Part shown: positions 37,291 through 45,294 of the stretch, in pieces
How the letters are laid out: each line of letters begins with the position of its first letter
Numbering within the stretch: position 1 is the stretch's first letter
Assembly (NCBI RefSeq): GCF_000184345.1
Contig: NC_017583.1
Location: 1,488,001 to 1,552,000, forward strand
Direction of reading: 5' to 3'
Length of the DNA stretch: 64,000 nucleotides
From: Spirochaeta thermophila DSM 6578
GTDB taxonomy: Bacteria; Spirochaetota; Spirochaetia; Winmispirales; Winmispiraceae
Translations under genes and position numbers: made by a program
Notes under the pieces: generated by a model
What the model was told of the DNA's origin: nothing
What the model saw: the letters and a program-made list of their open reading frames with translations, nothing else
The model's database searches: none

Positions 37291-39026
37291 CACCTCCCCC
37301 GCTGGATGAAGGCGTCTCTGAAGCCCTGTGCCTTGAACCAGTACAGGAGGGTGCCTCCCTCATCTTCATTGAGAGGTCCCACCAGAATGCGGTACACGGT
37401 GGTGCCGTCCGGTCGGGTGAGGGGATAGGCGACCACCGGATAGGTGGTGCGGATCCTCTGTACCAGGTGCAGGGCTGTCTGGGGGCGTGTAAATGCCCCT
37501 ATCTGGAGGTAATATGCACCTGGATCGAGGGATTCGACAAGGGGAAGGTTGGTGTCGGCCACCACAGGGGCGGGGGTGGGAGAGGGTGTGGGCGTGGGGG
37601 CGGGTGGGAGCTGCTCGATGATGCGCTCGATGGCCTCTGCTTCGGGGGTGGGGGTGGGTTCCGGGGCGACAGGGGGGCGCTCCTCTGCAGGCACGAGGGC
37701 GAGTTCCACCTCTCCTTCAGGGAGGATCGGGGTGGGGGTGGGGCCGGGAGTGGGTGGGGCCTCGGCCAGGGTGGGCTCTTCCTGGGGTACGACGAGGGCG
37801 GTGTCGGGTATGGTGGGGGGGGTGAGGGTCTCCACCAGGGCTTCATCGCGTGCAGGTGCTGCAGGTTCGAGGAGGGGTGGGGCAAGGGCGAGTGAGGGGG
37901 CATGAGGTGGTTCGGGTGCGAGCTGAGGGGACGGGACGGGAGGCGGGTCGTCGAGGGGAATGGGGGTGGGGGTGGGTGTGAGGGTGCGCGGCGGAGTGAG
38001 GGAGATGAGGGGGCTCGGTGCGGGTTCCGGGGTAGGAGTGGGGGTGGGTGGTGCGGCGACCTCAGGGGTGGGGGTGGGTTGTGGAGTGGCAGCGGCGATC
38101 TCACCGCCGGATTCAGGGAGTTCGGGTTCCTCGAGGAGTTCGATCTCGGCTTCGGAGAGGTCGAGGGTGGTCTCGGGTTCGGTGAGGAAGAGGAAGGGAT
38201 TCTCGGAACGCGGCGGGAGACGAAGGGGTTTGGAGGGGGTGCGTGAAGTGAGCTGGGTGAGAAGGGGTTCGGTGGGGGGTGCGGTGGGGGTGAGGAGGGG
38301 GACGGTGGGGATGGGGGTGGGTTCGGTGCGGGCCGGTGCGGGAGTGGGTGCGGGGGATGGGGTGGGGGTCGGGGTGGGTGCGGGGGATGGGGTGGGAACT
38401 GGTGTGGGTTCGGCGCGGGCGGGCGCAGGAGTGGGTGAGGGGGACGGCGTGAGGGACGGTGAAGGGACCGGTGTGGGCTCGGCACGGGCCGGCTGGGGGG
38501 TGGGGCCGGGGGGCGGGGAGGGCTCGAGCAGGGAGGCGGTGAGGGGAACGGAGCCGGGTTGGAGGCGCGGGGTGGGGAGAGGGGTGACGGGGGTGGGGGT
38601 GGGGGTGGGCGTGAGCGCGCTCTCGGGGATGGTGGCTCCGGGATTGAAATCGATGTCGGACGTGATTCCTGCTCCTCCGGCGGCTGCACCCGCCGTGACC
38701 CTGGACTTCTCCACCGCCCTCACCCGGGCGATGGTGCCCGAGGGGATGCCCAGGGCGCGGGCCGCATCCCCGGAGAGGAGAAGGAGGAGTCCTTCCTCTT
38801 TCAAGGGCTGGGTCACGATCACGGTGATCGTGGCACTGTTCTCGAGGTTGGTCACCTCGACCAAGGTGTTGGGAGGAAACGCGTTCGACGCAGCATAGTA
38901 TCCCCCGGAGGGGAAGTCACCGTACCGCGAGACGGTGGCGGTCCCCTGCCACACGTTCTGGGACGCCTCGCTCGTCCACGCGAAACCGCCTATGAGGATC
39001 ATGAGGAGCAGGGTTTTCCGATCCAT
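37290..39026 (-). CDS. RlpA-like/SPOR envelope protein with long Pro/Thr-rich linker
   Basis: A 578-residue exported protein. A signal peptide covers residues ~1-20 ([21 protein letters not shown]). Residues ~25-110 resemble the RlpA double-psi beta-barrel ([32 protein letters not shown]). Residues ~139-490 are a low-complexity linker of [14 protein letters not shown] and EPTPVP units. Residues ~503-578 are a SPOR domain ([23 protein letters not shown]), which binds denuded peptidoglycan glycan strands at division sites. RlpA enzymes are lytic transglycosylases; whether the catalytic residues are kept here is uncertain. AAGGAG precedes the ATG; ligA follows in overlap. Confidence 0.82.
   Translation of the reverse strand: MDRKTLLLMILIGGFAWTSEASQNVWQGTATVSRYGDFPSGGYYAASNAFPPNTLVEVTNLENSATITVIVTQPLKEEGLLLLLSGDAARALGIPSGTIARVRAVEKSRVTAGAAAGGAGITSDIDFNPGATIPESALTPTPTPTPVTPLPTPRLQPGSVPLTASLLEPSPPPGPTPQPARAEPTPVPSPSLTPSPSPTPAPARAEPTPVPTPSPAPTPTPTPSPAPTPAPARTEPTPIPTVPLLTPTAPPTEPLLTQLTSRTPSKPLRLPPRSENPFLFLTEPETTLDLSEAEIELLEEPELPESGGEIAAATPQPTPTPEVAAPPTPTPTPEPAPSPLISLTPPRTLTPTPTPIPLDDPPPVPSPQLAPEPPHAPSLALAPPLLEPAAPARDEALVETLTPPTIPDTALVVPQEEPTLAEAPPTPGPTPTPILPEGEVELALVPAEERPPVAPEPTPTPEAEAIERIIEQLPPAPTPTPSPTPAPVVADTNLPLVESLDPGAYYLQIGAFTRPQTALHLVQRIRTTYPVVAYPLTRPDGTTVYRILVGPLNEDEGGTLLYWFKAQGFRDAFIQRGR
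37557..38612 (-). repeat. Pro/Thr-coding low-complexity repeat tract
   Basis: About 1 kb of irregular CCC/ACC-rich repeats on the minus strand encoding the linker of the RlpA/SPOR protein. The plus strand is correspondingly rich in GGGGGTG units, which opens long shadow frames on both strands. The tract could expand or contract by slippage. Confidence 0.8.
38589..38609 (+). repeat. Potential G-quadruplex
   Basis: Four G-runs (5, 5, 5 and 3 G) separated by single T residues, on the strand that is the template for the RlpA-like gene. This matches the short-loop G4 pattern; similar runs recur at about 37961. Confidence 0.55.
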
Positions 39027-39046
39027 GGATCTCTCCTTACTCTTGT

Positions 39047-39070
39047 CTATCGGAAGAAAAAAACCGATAG
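39047..39070 (-). repeat. Inverted repeat upstream of the RlpA-like gene
   Basis: CTATCGG at 39047-39053 pairs with CCGATAG at 39064-39070 around a 10-base purine-rich loop. It lies about 20 bases upstream of the start codon, probably in the mRNA leader or at an operator. The rest of the 166-base gap to the capD-like gene contains a further 6-base inverted repeat (GTGTAC/GTACAC, 39112-39130) and no gene. Confidence 0.45.
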
Positions 39071-39192
39071 CTTAACATGTAAAGAGATGAGTTGAAGGGC
39101 GAGACCTTCTCGTGTACTCTCTATGTACACTATATCACAGGTCATGAAGGTATGGACAGATCCGGAGACCCTCGCTCGAGAGAGGCGACCAC

Positions 39193-40671
39193 ATGAGAAA
39201 GACGACGGGTTCATCACGAATCTACATCATAGGCGCAGGGCTGGCCGGTACGGCCATTGCGAAGGAGATCCAGGAGAAGGGCATCTTCGGATCGGTGGCG
39301 GCTTTTCTGGATGACGATCCCGGAAAGATCGGCACGAAACTCATGGGGGTTCCGGTGCTGGGTCCCATACGCGACGTCCTGCCCGTCCTCGGCAACAGGC
39401 CCCACGACGAGGCCCTCATCGCCATGCCCGGGGCCTCACGCATGGTCCTCAAGGGGATCTACGAGGCCCTCAAACAGGCCGGCTTCGGTCGCATCCGCAT
39501 CCTCCCCACCATATCCCAGATCCTCGACGGCGAGGCACATCTCATCCAGACAAAGGAGATAGACCCCGCCGACCTTCTCCCCCGGGAACCCCTCACCATC
39601 AATCTCTCCGAGGCCCTCAGGTACCTTCGAGGAAAGCGGGTCCTCATCACCGGCGCGGGGGGAAGCATCGGGAGTGAGCTCGCGCGCCAGCTCCTCTTCG
39701 GTGGGGTGCAGCGCCTCTACCTCCTCGGGCACGGGGAGAACAGTATCTACGAGATCGACCGGGAGCTCCGTCTCCTCCAGAAGGAAGGGGTCGGAGAGAA
39801 GGCCGCGGTGGTGCCCATCATCGGAGAGCTTCAGGACAGGGACTTCATGTTCTACATCCTCGAGCGCCTCAGGGCCGATGTGGTCTTCCACTGCGCTGCG
39901 CATAAGCACGTGCCGCTCATGGAGGCGAACCCGGTGGAGGCCATCAAGAACAACGTCTTCGGCACCAGAAACCTCGTGGACGCGGCCCGTGCCGCCGGGA
40001 CGCAACGGTTCGTTTTCGTCTCCACCGACAAAGCGGCCGATCCTGTGAGCGTGTACGGCTGTTCGAAGCGGATCGCCGAAGAGATCGTGCTCTCCAGCGA
40101 TGGTGAGGTCTGTGCCTACATGGTGGTCAGGTTCGGCAATGTCCTCGGATCCCGTGGGAGCATCATGCCGCTCTTCAAGGAACAGATTCTCACCGGAGGG
40201 CCCGTGACCATCACCACCCCCGGGACCACCCGCTTCTTCATGACCATACCGGAAGCGGCCTCCCTCATCCTCAAGGCGGGAGGCGTCACGGAGAAGGGAG
40301 CGCTCTTCGTCCTCGACATGGGCAAACCCATCCGGATACAGGACCTCGCCGAACAGATGATCAGATTCTACGGCTTCGAACCCCACCGTGACATCCCCAT
40401 CGAGTACATCGGTCTTCGCCCTGGAGAGAAGGAACACGAAACCCTCACCGCAGAGGACGAGGAGCTCAAGCCCACCCCCTACCCGGGGATCCTCCAGGTG
40501 GTGAGGAACGGTGGGGCGAACCTCCCGGTGGAGAGAATCGTCGAAGAGCTCCGGCCCATCTGTTTCCGGATGCCGGGAAAGGAGTACCTCTACCGGAACA
40601 GGGAGCACCTCTCTGAGGTGCTCGCGACATACTTTTCCTCCTATCGGGTGCTGGTGAGGCGTTCGGCATGA
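39193..40671 (+). CDS. Nucleotide-sugar dehydratase, CapD/FlaA1 type without membrane anchor
   Basis: A 492-residue protein with two Rossmann parts. Residues ~8-130 hold the first (RIYIIGAGLAGTAIAKEI and AFLDDDPGKIGTKLMG). Residues ~145-440 form the catalytic SDR: VLITGAGGSIGSELARQL, AAHKHVPLMEANPVEA, VFVSTDKAADPVSVYGCSKR, VVRFGNVLGSRGS, GLRPGEKEHE. The family includes UDP-GlcNAc 4,6- and 5-inverting dehydratases. WbpM/PglF proteins carry four N-terminal membrane spans that are missing here, and it keeps Tyr in YGCSK where membrane types usually have Met. GAGAGG precedes the ATG. It overlaps the aminotransferase gene by 4 bases, so both act in one amino-sugar pathway. Confidence 0.85.
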   Translation: MRKTTGSSRIYIIGAGLAGTAIAKEIQEKGIFGSVAAFLDDDPGKIGTKLMGVPVLGPIRDVLPVLGNRPHDEALIAMPGASRMVLKGIYEALKQAGFGRIRILPTISQILDGEAHLIQTKEIDPADLLPREPLTINLSEALRYLRGKRVLITGAGGSIGSELARQLLFGGVQRLYLLGHGENSIYEIDRELRLLQKEGVGEKAAVVPIIGELQDRDFMFYILERLRADVVFHCAAHKHVPLMEANPVEAIKNNVFGTRNLVDAARAAGTQRFVFVSTDKAADPVSVYGCSKRIAEEIVLSSDGEVCAYMVVRFGNVLGSRGSIMPLFKEQILTGGPVTITTPGTTRFFMTIPEAASLILKAGGVTEKGALFVLDMGKPIRIQDLAEQMIRFYGFEPHRDIPIEYIGLRPGEKEHETLTAEDEELKPTPYPGILQVVRNGGANLPVERIVEELRPICFRMPGKEYLYRNREHLSEVLATYFSSYRVLVRRSA

Positions 40672-41861
40672 GCGAGGCATCCCCGTCCTACACCATTCCG
40701 TTCGCCCGGCCCCACGTAGGGAAGGAGGAAGAAGAGGCGGTGCTCAGGGTCCTACGGAGCGGCTGGCTCACCACGGGGAAGGAGGCCCTCGCCTTCGAGG
40801 AGGAATTCGCCAAGGCAGTGGGAGTTCCTCATGCGTGCGCAGTACAGTCGGCGACCGCGGGGCTCCACCTGGCCCTCGAGGCCGTGGGTGTCCGGGAAGG
40901 GGATCTGGTGATCACCACCCCCTACACCTTCACCGCCACGGCCGAAGTCGCCCGTTACCTCGGGGCGGAGGTCCTCTTCTGCGACATCGATGAGAAGACC
41001 CTCACCATCGATCCCCGTGAAGTCGAACGTACACTGAAGGACCCCGTGGTGGCTCGAAAGGCGAAGGTCGTCGTGCCGGTGCACCTCGCAGGACGCGGGG
41101 CCCGGATGGCGGAGCTCCTCGAGATCGCACGCACCGCCGGAGTCGCGGTGGTGGAGGACGCTGCCCATGCCTTTCCGGTGGAGACTCCCCTGGGCATGCT
41201 CGGCGCCATCGGGGATCTGGGGGTCTACTCCTTCTACGCCACCAAGCCCATCACCACGGGTGAGGGGGGCATGGTGGTCACCGCGAGCGAGGTGTATGCG
41301 ACGCGTGTGAGACTCATGAGGCTCCATGGGATCGACAGGCCCGTATGGAATCGCTATCGAACGGCCGGGGCCGCGTGGTACTACGAGGTGGTGGAACCGG
41401 GATTCAAGTACAACATGCCCGACATCCTCGCCGCAATAGGCCGGGTGCAGCTCCGCAAGGCCTGGAAGCTCAGGGAGGAGAGGAAGAGGATCGCCCTCCG
41501 CTATTTGGAGGCCTTCGCAACCAGGGATTACCTCATACTCCCCGACGCCCCGGAGGAACACGCCTGGCATCTGTTCATCCTGGGGATCAGGGAGGATCTC
41601 CTCTCCATCACCCGGGACGAGTACATCGAAAAGCTCGCCCGGAGGGGTATCGGCACCTCAGTCCACTACATCCCTCTCTTCCTCATGCCCTACTACCGCA
41701 AACGCTATCACCTCTCACCGGATGATTTTCCCGTCTCCATGAGGGTGTACCGGCGGTCGTTCAGCCTTCCCCTCTATCCCGATCTCTCGGATGAAGAGGT
41801 GGACTACGTGATCCGCTCGGTCCTGGAGACAGGCGACGCCGCCTACAGGAAAAGGCCATGA
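40668..41861 (+). CDS. DegT/DnrJ/EryC1-family PLP aminotransferase
   Basis: A 397-residue sugar aminotransferase. Features: IPFARPHVGKEEEEAVLRVLRSGW at the N-terminus (split here as IPFARPHVGKEEEE and AVLRVLRSGW), SATAGLHLAL, PVHLAGRGARM, EDAAHAFP, and the PLP-binding Lys in FYATKPITTGEGGMV. These enzymes transfer an amino group to a 4-keto nucleotide sugar, the product of the dehydratase encoded just before it. Overlaps of 4 bases on both sides put it in one operon with the dehydratase and the molybdo-hydroxylase-like genes. Confidence 0.9.
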   Translation: MSEASPSYTIPFARPHVGKEEEEAVLRVLRSGWLTTGKEALAFEEEFAKAVGVPHACAVQSATAGLHLALEAVGVREGDLVITTPYTFTATAEVARYLGAEVLFCDIDEKTLTIDPREVERTLKDPVVARKAKVVVPVHLAGRGARMAELLEIARTAGVAVVEDAAHAFPVETPLGMLGAIGDLGVYSFYATKPITTGEGGMVVTASEVYATRVRLMRLHGIDRPVWNRYRTAGAAWYYEVVEPGFKYNMPDILAAIGRVQLRKAWKLREERKRIALRYLEAFATRDYLILPDAPEEHAWHLFILGIREDLLSITRDEYIEKLARRGIGTSVHYIPLFLMPYYRKRYHLSPDDFPVSMRVYRRSFSLPLYPDLSDEEVDYVIRSVLETGDAAYRKRP

Positions 41862-43861
41862 ACCTGAGGGACTTGAGAACCGTACTCACCGGAGGAGCCG
41901 AACACCCCCTGGATCTCTCGTTTCCCGGGATGCTCCACGTGGGCATCCTCAGGTCCACCAGGGCCCACGCAAAGATCAGGGAGATCCAGATTCCCCAGGA
42001 CATCCCCCCCGACATCAACATCATCCGCGCAGCCGACCTCCCCCGCCCTACCCTCACCATCCTCGATGAAGAGATCCCTCTCCTCGCGGAAGACAAGGTC
42101 TTCTATGAAGGACAACCCATCCTCCTCGTCGTCGCACCCTCCTCCCGGGAGATGAGGGAGATCCTCTCGAGGATACAGGTGACCTACGAGGAACTCCCCG
42201 CCACCATCTCATTGGAAGAAGCCCTGGGCCACCAGATCGCTCACGTCCGAACCGCCACAAGGGGTCCCTGGGAGGAGGAACCGGAGACAGAGATCATACG
42301 AGGCCGTATCCTCGTCCCGTCCGAGTCCCTGCCGCCACTCCGCGAGGAGGCCATCGTCACCCACCTCGCCGACGGAGTGCTCCACATCGCCACCACATGT
42401 CCATGGCCCTCGCTCGTCCGAGAGACCGTGGCCCGTGTATGCGGCAAGCCGTCCTCCAAGATCCACGTGAACCTCTTCAGGGAGGAACATCTCTACGATG
42501 CGGACGTCCTCACCCCGCTCCTCTGCTCCGCCTATGCGGCCTTCGTCACGTGCACAACGGGGCGCCCGTGTAGGCTGCAACTATCCCCCCACGAAATGAG
42601 CCGTTACGGCAGCAAGGCCCCCTCGGTGCTTCTCCAGTACACCGCCTGGATCGCCCGGAACGCCGTGAGGAAGGTCGACCTCCTCATCTCCATCGATGCA
42701 GGGTATATCGCGCCCTTCAGCAGGGAGATGGTCGATCGGGCCTTTTCCAGCATCCTCTCCCTCTACCGATGGAAGAGCATGCGACTCACCATACGCGCCG
42801 TCCGGACGAACCTCCTTCCCACCGGGTTCTTCGCCGGCCTGGGAGATGTCCCCATCGCCCGTGCCGTGGAGGGCATGATGAACCACCTGGCCCTCAAGGC
42901 CGGGGCCTCTCCCGAGGAGTGGAGGCTCACACACCTCCGGGGAGACCCTTCCTTCGACGCACTTCGTACTCTCGTCCGGGAAGCCACCCGAAAAGCCGAC
43001 TTTCCGCGCAAGTTCACTGTCGAGAGCATCACACCAAGAACAGAGGCTCTCCCCTTCGAACCGAGAAGAGGTACAGGTCTCGCCGTCGCAGGCCTCTGGC
43101 ACGGGTTCTTCTCGTTCCCCGAGAGGTGGCGACGTGCCGCCCTCTCCCTCTCGCTGGAGACCGACGGAACACTCGTAGTACGAAGCACCCACCTTCCACA
43201 ACATCCGGAACTGCGGGACGTCTGGATATCTCTCATCAAGGAGTACACCGGCATATCGGAAGGGAAGATCACCTTCTCGTTCGAGGGGGCCTCCGACCTC
43301 CCCGCAGGAGGTCCCTCATCCATGGGGAGAAACGTGAGGCTCTTCACCGGGCTCCTGGTGAGGGCCTGCAGAGAACTCCAGCAGAAACGATTCCGCACCC
43401 CCCTCCCCATACACCTCTCGGTCTATGCGAGAGGGACGAGGGTCAAACCCACCGCCCAAGGATATCACCTCCTTCCCCCCAGTGAAAAGGCATGGGGCGT
43501 GGGCATAGTGGAGGTGCGGGCCATCCCCCTCACCCACGTCCCTCGGATCGTGAAGATCTGGCTCTGCATCGATGCCGGACACATCCTCTCTCCCGAGGCT
43601 CTCAGGAGGGTCCTCATCCAGAACACCCTGACGGCGCTTTCGATGAGACGCTCCTCGTGGGAAAGGGATCTCTATCCCGACATCTCCCTTCCGAACATAG
43701 AGATACACTTCTTCCCCTCCCAGAACACGGTCCCCCTCCCCGCGGGCAACCTCCCCTTCGCCCTCATCCCACCCGCCCTCGATCTCGCCCTCCTCCAGCT
43801 CCATGGGGAGGGCTCCACCACCCTCATCCAGGGAGAAGAACACCATGTTGCTCACCTGTGA
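41858..43861 (+). CDS. Molybdenum-hydroxylase-like large subunit (XdhA/CoxL family), divergent
   Basis: A 667-residue protein with the layout of the large subunit of xanthine dehydrogenase-type enzymes. It has the alpha/beta hammerhead near residues 15-115 (FPGMLHVGILRSTRAHAKI, LAEDKVFYEGQPILLVVA) and molybdopterin-domain echoes (TCPWPSLVRETVARVCG, GGPSSMGRNV, PTGFFAGLGDVPIARAVEGM). It is about 80-140 residues shorter than usual. The GGGFGGK motif is not seen, and the C-terminal catalytic GxGE segment reads PAGNLPFALIPPAL, without the Glu. Partner Fe-S and FAD subunits follow. Catalysis as a molybdenum hydroxylase is therefore doubtful; the membership is clearer than the function. Confidence 0.7.
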   Translation: MNLRDLRTVLTGGAEHPLDLSFPGMLHVGILRSTRAHAKIREIQIPQDIPPDINIIRAADLPRPTLTILDEEIPLLAEDKVFYEGQPILLVVAPSSREMREILSRIQVTYEELPATISLEEALGHQIAHVRTATRGPWEEEPETEIIRGRILVPSESLPPLREEAIVTHLADGVLHIATTCPWPSLVRETVARVCGKPSSKIHVNLFREEHLYDADVLTPLLCSAYAAFVTCTTGRPCRLQLSPHEMSRYGSKAPSVLLQYTAWIARNAVRKVDLLISIDAGYIAPFSREMVDRAFSSILSLYRWKSMRLTIRAVRTNLLPTGFFAGLGDVPIARAVEGMMNHLALKAGASPEEWRLTHLRGDPSFDALRTLVREATRKADFPRKFTVESITPRTEALPFEPRRGTGLAVAGLWHGFFSFPERWRRAALSLSLETDGTLVVRSTHLPQHPELRDVWISLIKEYTGISEGKITFSFEGASDLPAGGPSSMGRNVRLFTGLLVRACRELQQKRFRTPLPIHLSVYARGTRVKPTAQGYHLLPPSEKAWGVGIVEVRAIPLTHVPRIVKIWLCIDAGHILSPEALRRVLIQNTLTALSMRRSSWERDLYPDISLPNIEIHFFPSQNTVPLPAGNLPFALIPPALDLALLQLHGEGSTTLIQGEEHHVAHL

Positions 43862-44330
43862 GCTCGATCACGTCCACCTTCAACAGGAGGTGGACCCCCT
43901 CATGGATCTGCACTCCTTCCTCAAGAGTGAACTCCGGGTCACCGCAGTGAAGGGTTCGTGCGGCAGTGGCTACTGCGGACGGTGCGGGGTGCTCATCGAC
44001 GACGTCTTCTCTCTCGCCTGTATGGTCCCCCTCTTCTCGGTACAACAGCGTCGCATCCTCACGATCGTAGGGTTCTCCTCCACCCCCGACTACGTGGATC
44101 TGGAGAAGGGATTCCACGCCGAGAAGGTCTTCCCCTGCGGCCACTGCGCCCCCTCCCGTATCCTCCTCGGCCACAGTCTCCTCGTATACGCGGAGCATCA
44201 TCAGATGGACCCCAGGGGCATAAGGGAACACGTGGCACAGTTTCCCTGCACGTGCATCACCCCCGAGGAGTATACCAGGGGCCTCGTGAAGGCCCTCCGA
44301 TTCAGGCAGAGGCGATATGGACACTACTAG
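43845..44330 (+). CDS. [2Fe-2S] iron-sulfur subunit, xanthine dehydrogenase family
   Basis: A 161-residue electron-transfer subunit. The plant-ferredoxin-like cluster is GSCGSGYCGRCGVLIDD...LAC near residues 37-60 (C-x4-C-x2-C-x11-C). The second, helical cluster site is VFPCGHCAPSRILLG and FPCTCITPEEYTRGLVKAL, equivalent to CGxC...CxC in XdhC/CoxS. Both cluster sites look intact. The ATG at 43845 has GGGAG upstream and overlaps the large-subunit gene by 17 bases. It would carry electrons from the large subunit to the FAD subunit encoded next. Confidence 0.85.
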   Translation: MLLTCELDHVHLQQEVDPLMDLHSFLKSELRVTAVKGSCGSGYCGRCGVLIDDVFSLACMVPLFSVQQRRILTIVGFSSTPDYVDLEKGFHAEKVFPCGHCAPSRILLGHSLLVYAEHHQMDPRGIREHVAQFPCTCITPEEYTRGLVKALRFRQRRYGHY

Positions 44331-45171
44331 GCACTCCGGCGTCGCCATCTACTATCCCCAAGACATTCAAGACGCCCTCCTTCTCGCCCGGAAGCGCCCC
44401 GAGGCCCTTCTCATGGCAGGGGGCACCTATCTCGCCATGAGCGACACCTGGACCCGCTTCCAGGGACCCATCATCACCCTCCAACGGGTCTCAGAACTGA
44501 GCCGGATCATCCGCACGGAACGGTATCTGGAGATAGGCGCCATGGTGAGCCAGGGCCATCTCTCCACCGTGGCCCGCGCCGTCCTCCCCCCCCTCCTCAC
44601 CCGGGCACTTCTCCTCGCAGCCCCTCCCACCGTCAGGTGGAAGGCCACCGTGGGCGGCAACCTCACCATACCCGACAGGAGCCTCGGGATCTCGCCCGCC
44701 CTCATTCTCCTCGACGCCGTGGTCGAGATCCGCACATCCACGAGGAGCAGATGGATTCCCGTCTCCGCCATCAGGAACCAGCAGGGCTTCAGCCTCCTCC
44801 ACGAAGACGAGATCCTCACCCGGATCCGCATCCCCCGAACCCCCTGGACCCACACCCACCTCTTCTCCCTCACGCCGCCCCACCGCATGGATCGCCCACT
44901 CACCCTTTACGGCCTCGCCCGGAGCGAGGGCTCACTCCTCGAGGAGATCCGATGGGCCTTCCACACCCGACACCCCTTCCCCATCCGCATGGCCGACCTG
45001 GAAGGACTCCTCTCCGGCCAACGTCTCCCCCTCTCGGAACGGGAGATGACACGCACCCTGGACGAAGCCGAGGCCCTCATCGCCCAGGAGCAGTACGGCC
45101 TCTCCCCCCACGAACAGCGGCAGGCCCTGCACCTCCTCCACACCTTCCTCCTCAACGTGAGCCACGCCTGA
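44317..45171 (+). CDS. FAD-binding subunit, xanthine dehydrogenase/CO dehydrogenase family
   Basis: A 284-residue flavoprotein subunit (CoxM/XdhB type). FAD-site segments are LLMAGGTYLAMSD near residue 33 and RWKATVGGNLTIPDRSLGISPALILLDA (in parts: ATVGGNL, SPALILLDA) near residue 108-130. The C-terminal CO_deh_flav_C domain is present but divergent. It overlaps the Fe-S gene by 14 bases with AGAGG upstream. It completes the three-subunit set. No accessory XdhC-type maturation gene is seen in the window. Confidence 0.8.
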   Translation: MDTTRHSGVAIYYPQDIQDALLLARKRPEALLMAGGTYLAMSDTWTRFQGPIITLQRVSELSRIIRTERYLEIGAMVSQGHLSTVARAVLPPLLTRALLLAAPPTVRWKATVGGNLTIPDRSLGISPALILLDAVVEIRTSTRSRWIPVSAIRNQQGFSLLHEDEILTRIRIPRTPWTHTHLFSLTPPHRMDRPLTLYGLARSEGSLLEEIRWAFHTRHPFPIRMADLEGLLSGQRLPLSEREMTRTLDEAEALIAQEQYGLSPHEQRQALHLLHTFLLNVSHA

Positions 45172-45257
45172 GCGATCTCACGGTGGTTATCTCTATACTT
45201 GTAAACATATTACAGACACACCGATCGGGCTCGTCCTCCTCCTTGCAGCATCCCATG

Positions 45258-45286
45258 TTGCACGCCCCCCGGTTTCGGGATATAGT
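45258..45286 (+). promoter_or_regulatory. Promoter of dnaE, apparently leaderless
   Basis: TTGCAC and TATAGT separated by 17 bases. Only eight bases lie between the -10 box and the dnaE ATG at 45295, so transcription would start within about two bases of the start codon. There is no clear ribosome-binding site. Nothing else was seen in the 123-base gap. Confidence 0.72.
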
Positions 45287-45294
45287 GTAGGGTC

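Noticed and set aside
37960-38898. Long plus-strand frame of Gly/Val repeats opposite the RlpA-like gene
   Set aside because: It is the complement of the Pro/Thr-rich tract; the composition keeps all frames open, and it has no ribosome-binding site or domain.
39092-39120. Promoter TTGAAG/TACTCT before the capD-like gene
   Set aside because: The -10 box matches only half the consensus; too weak to list as a feature.
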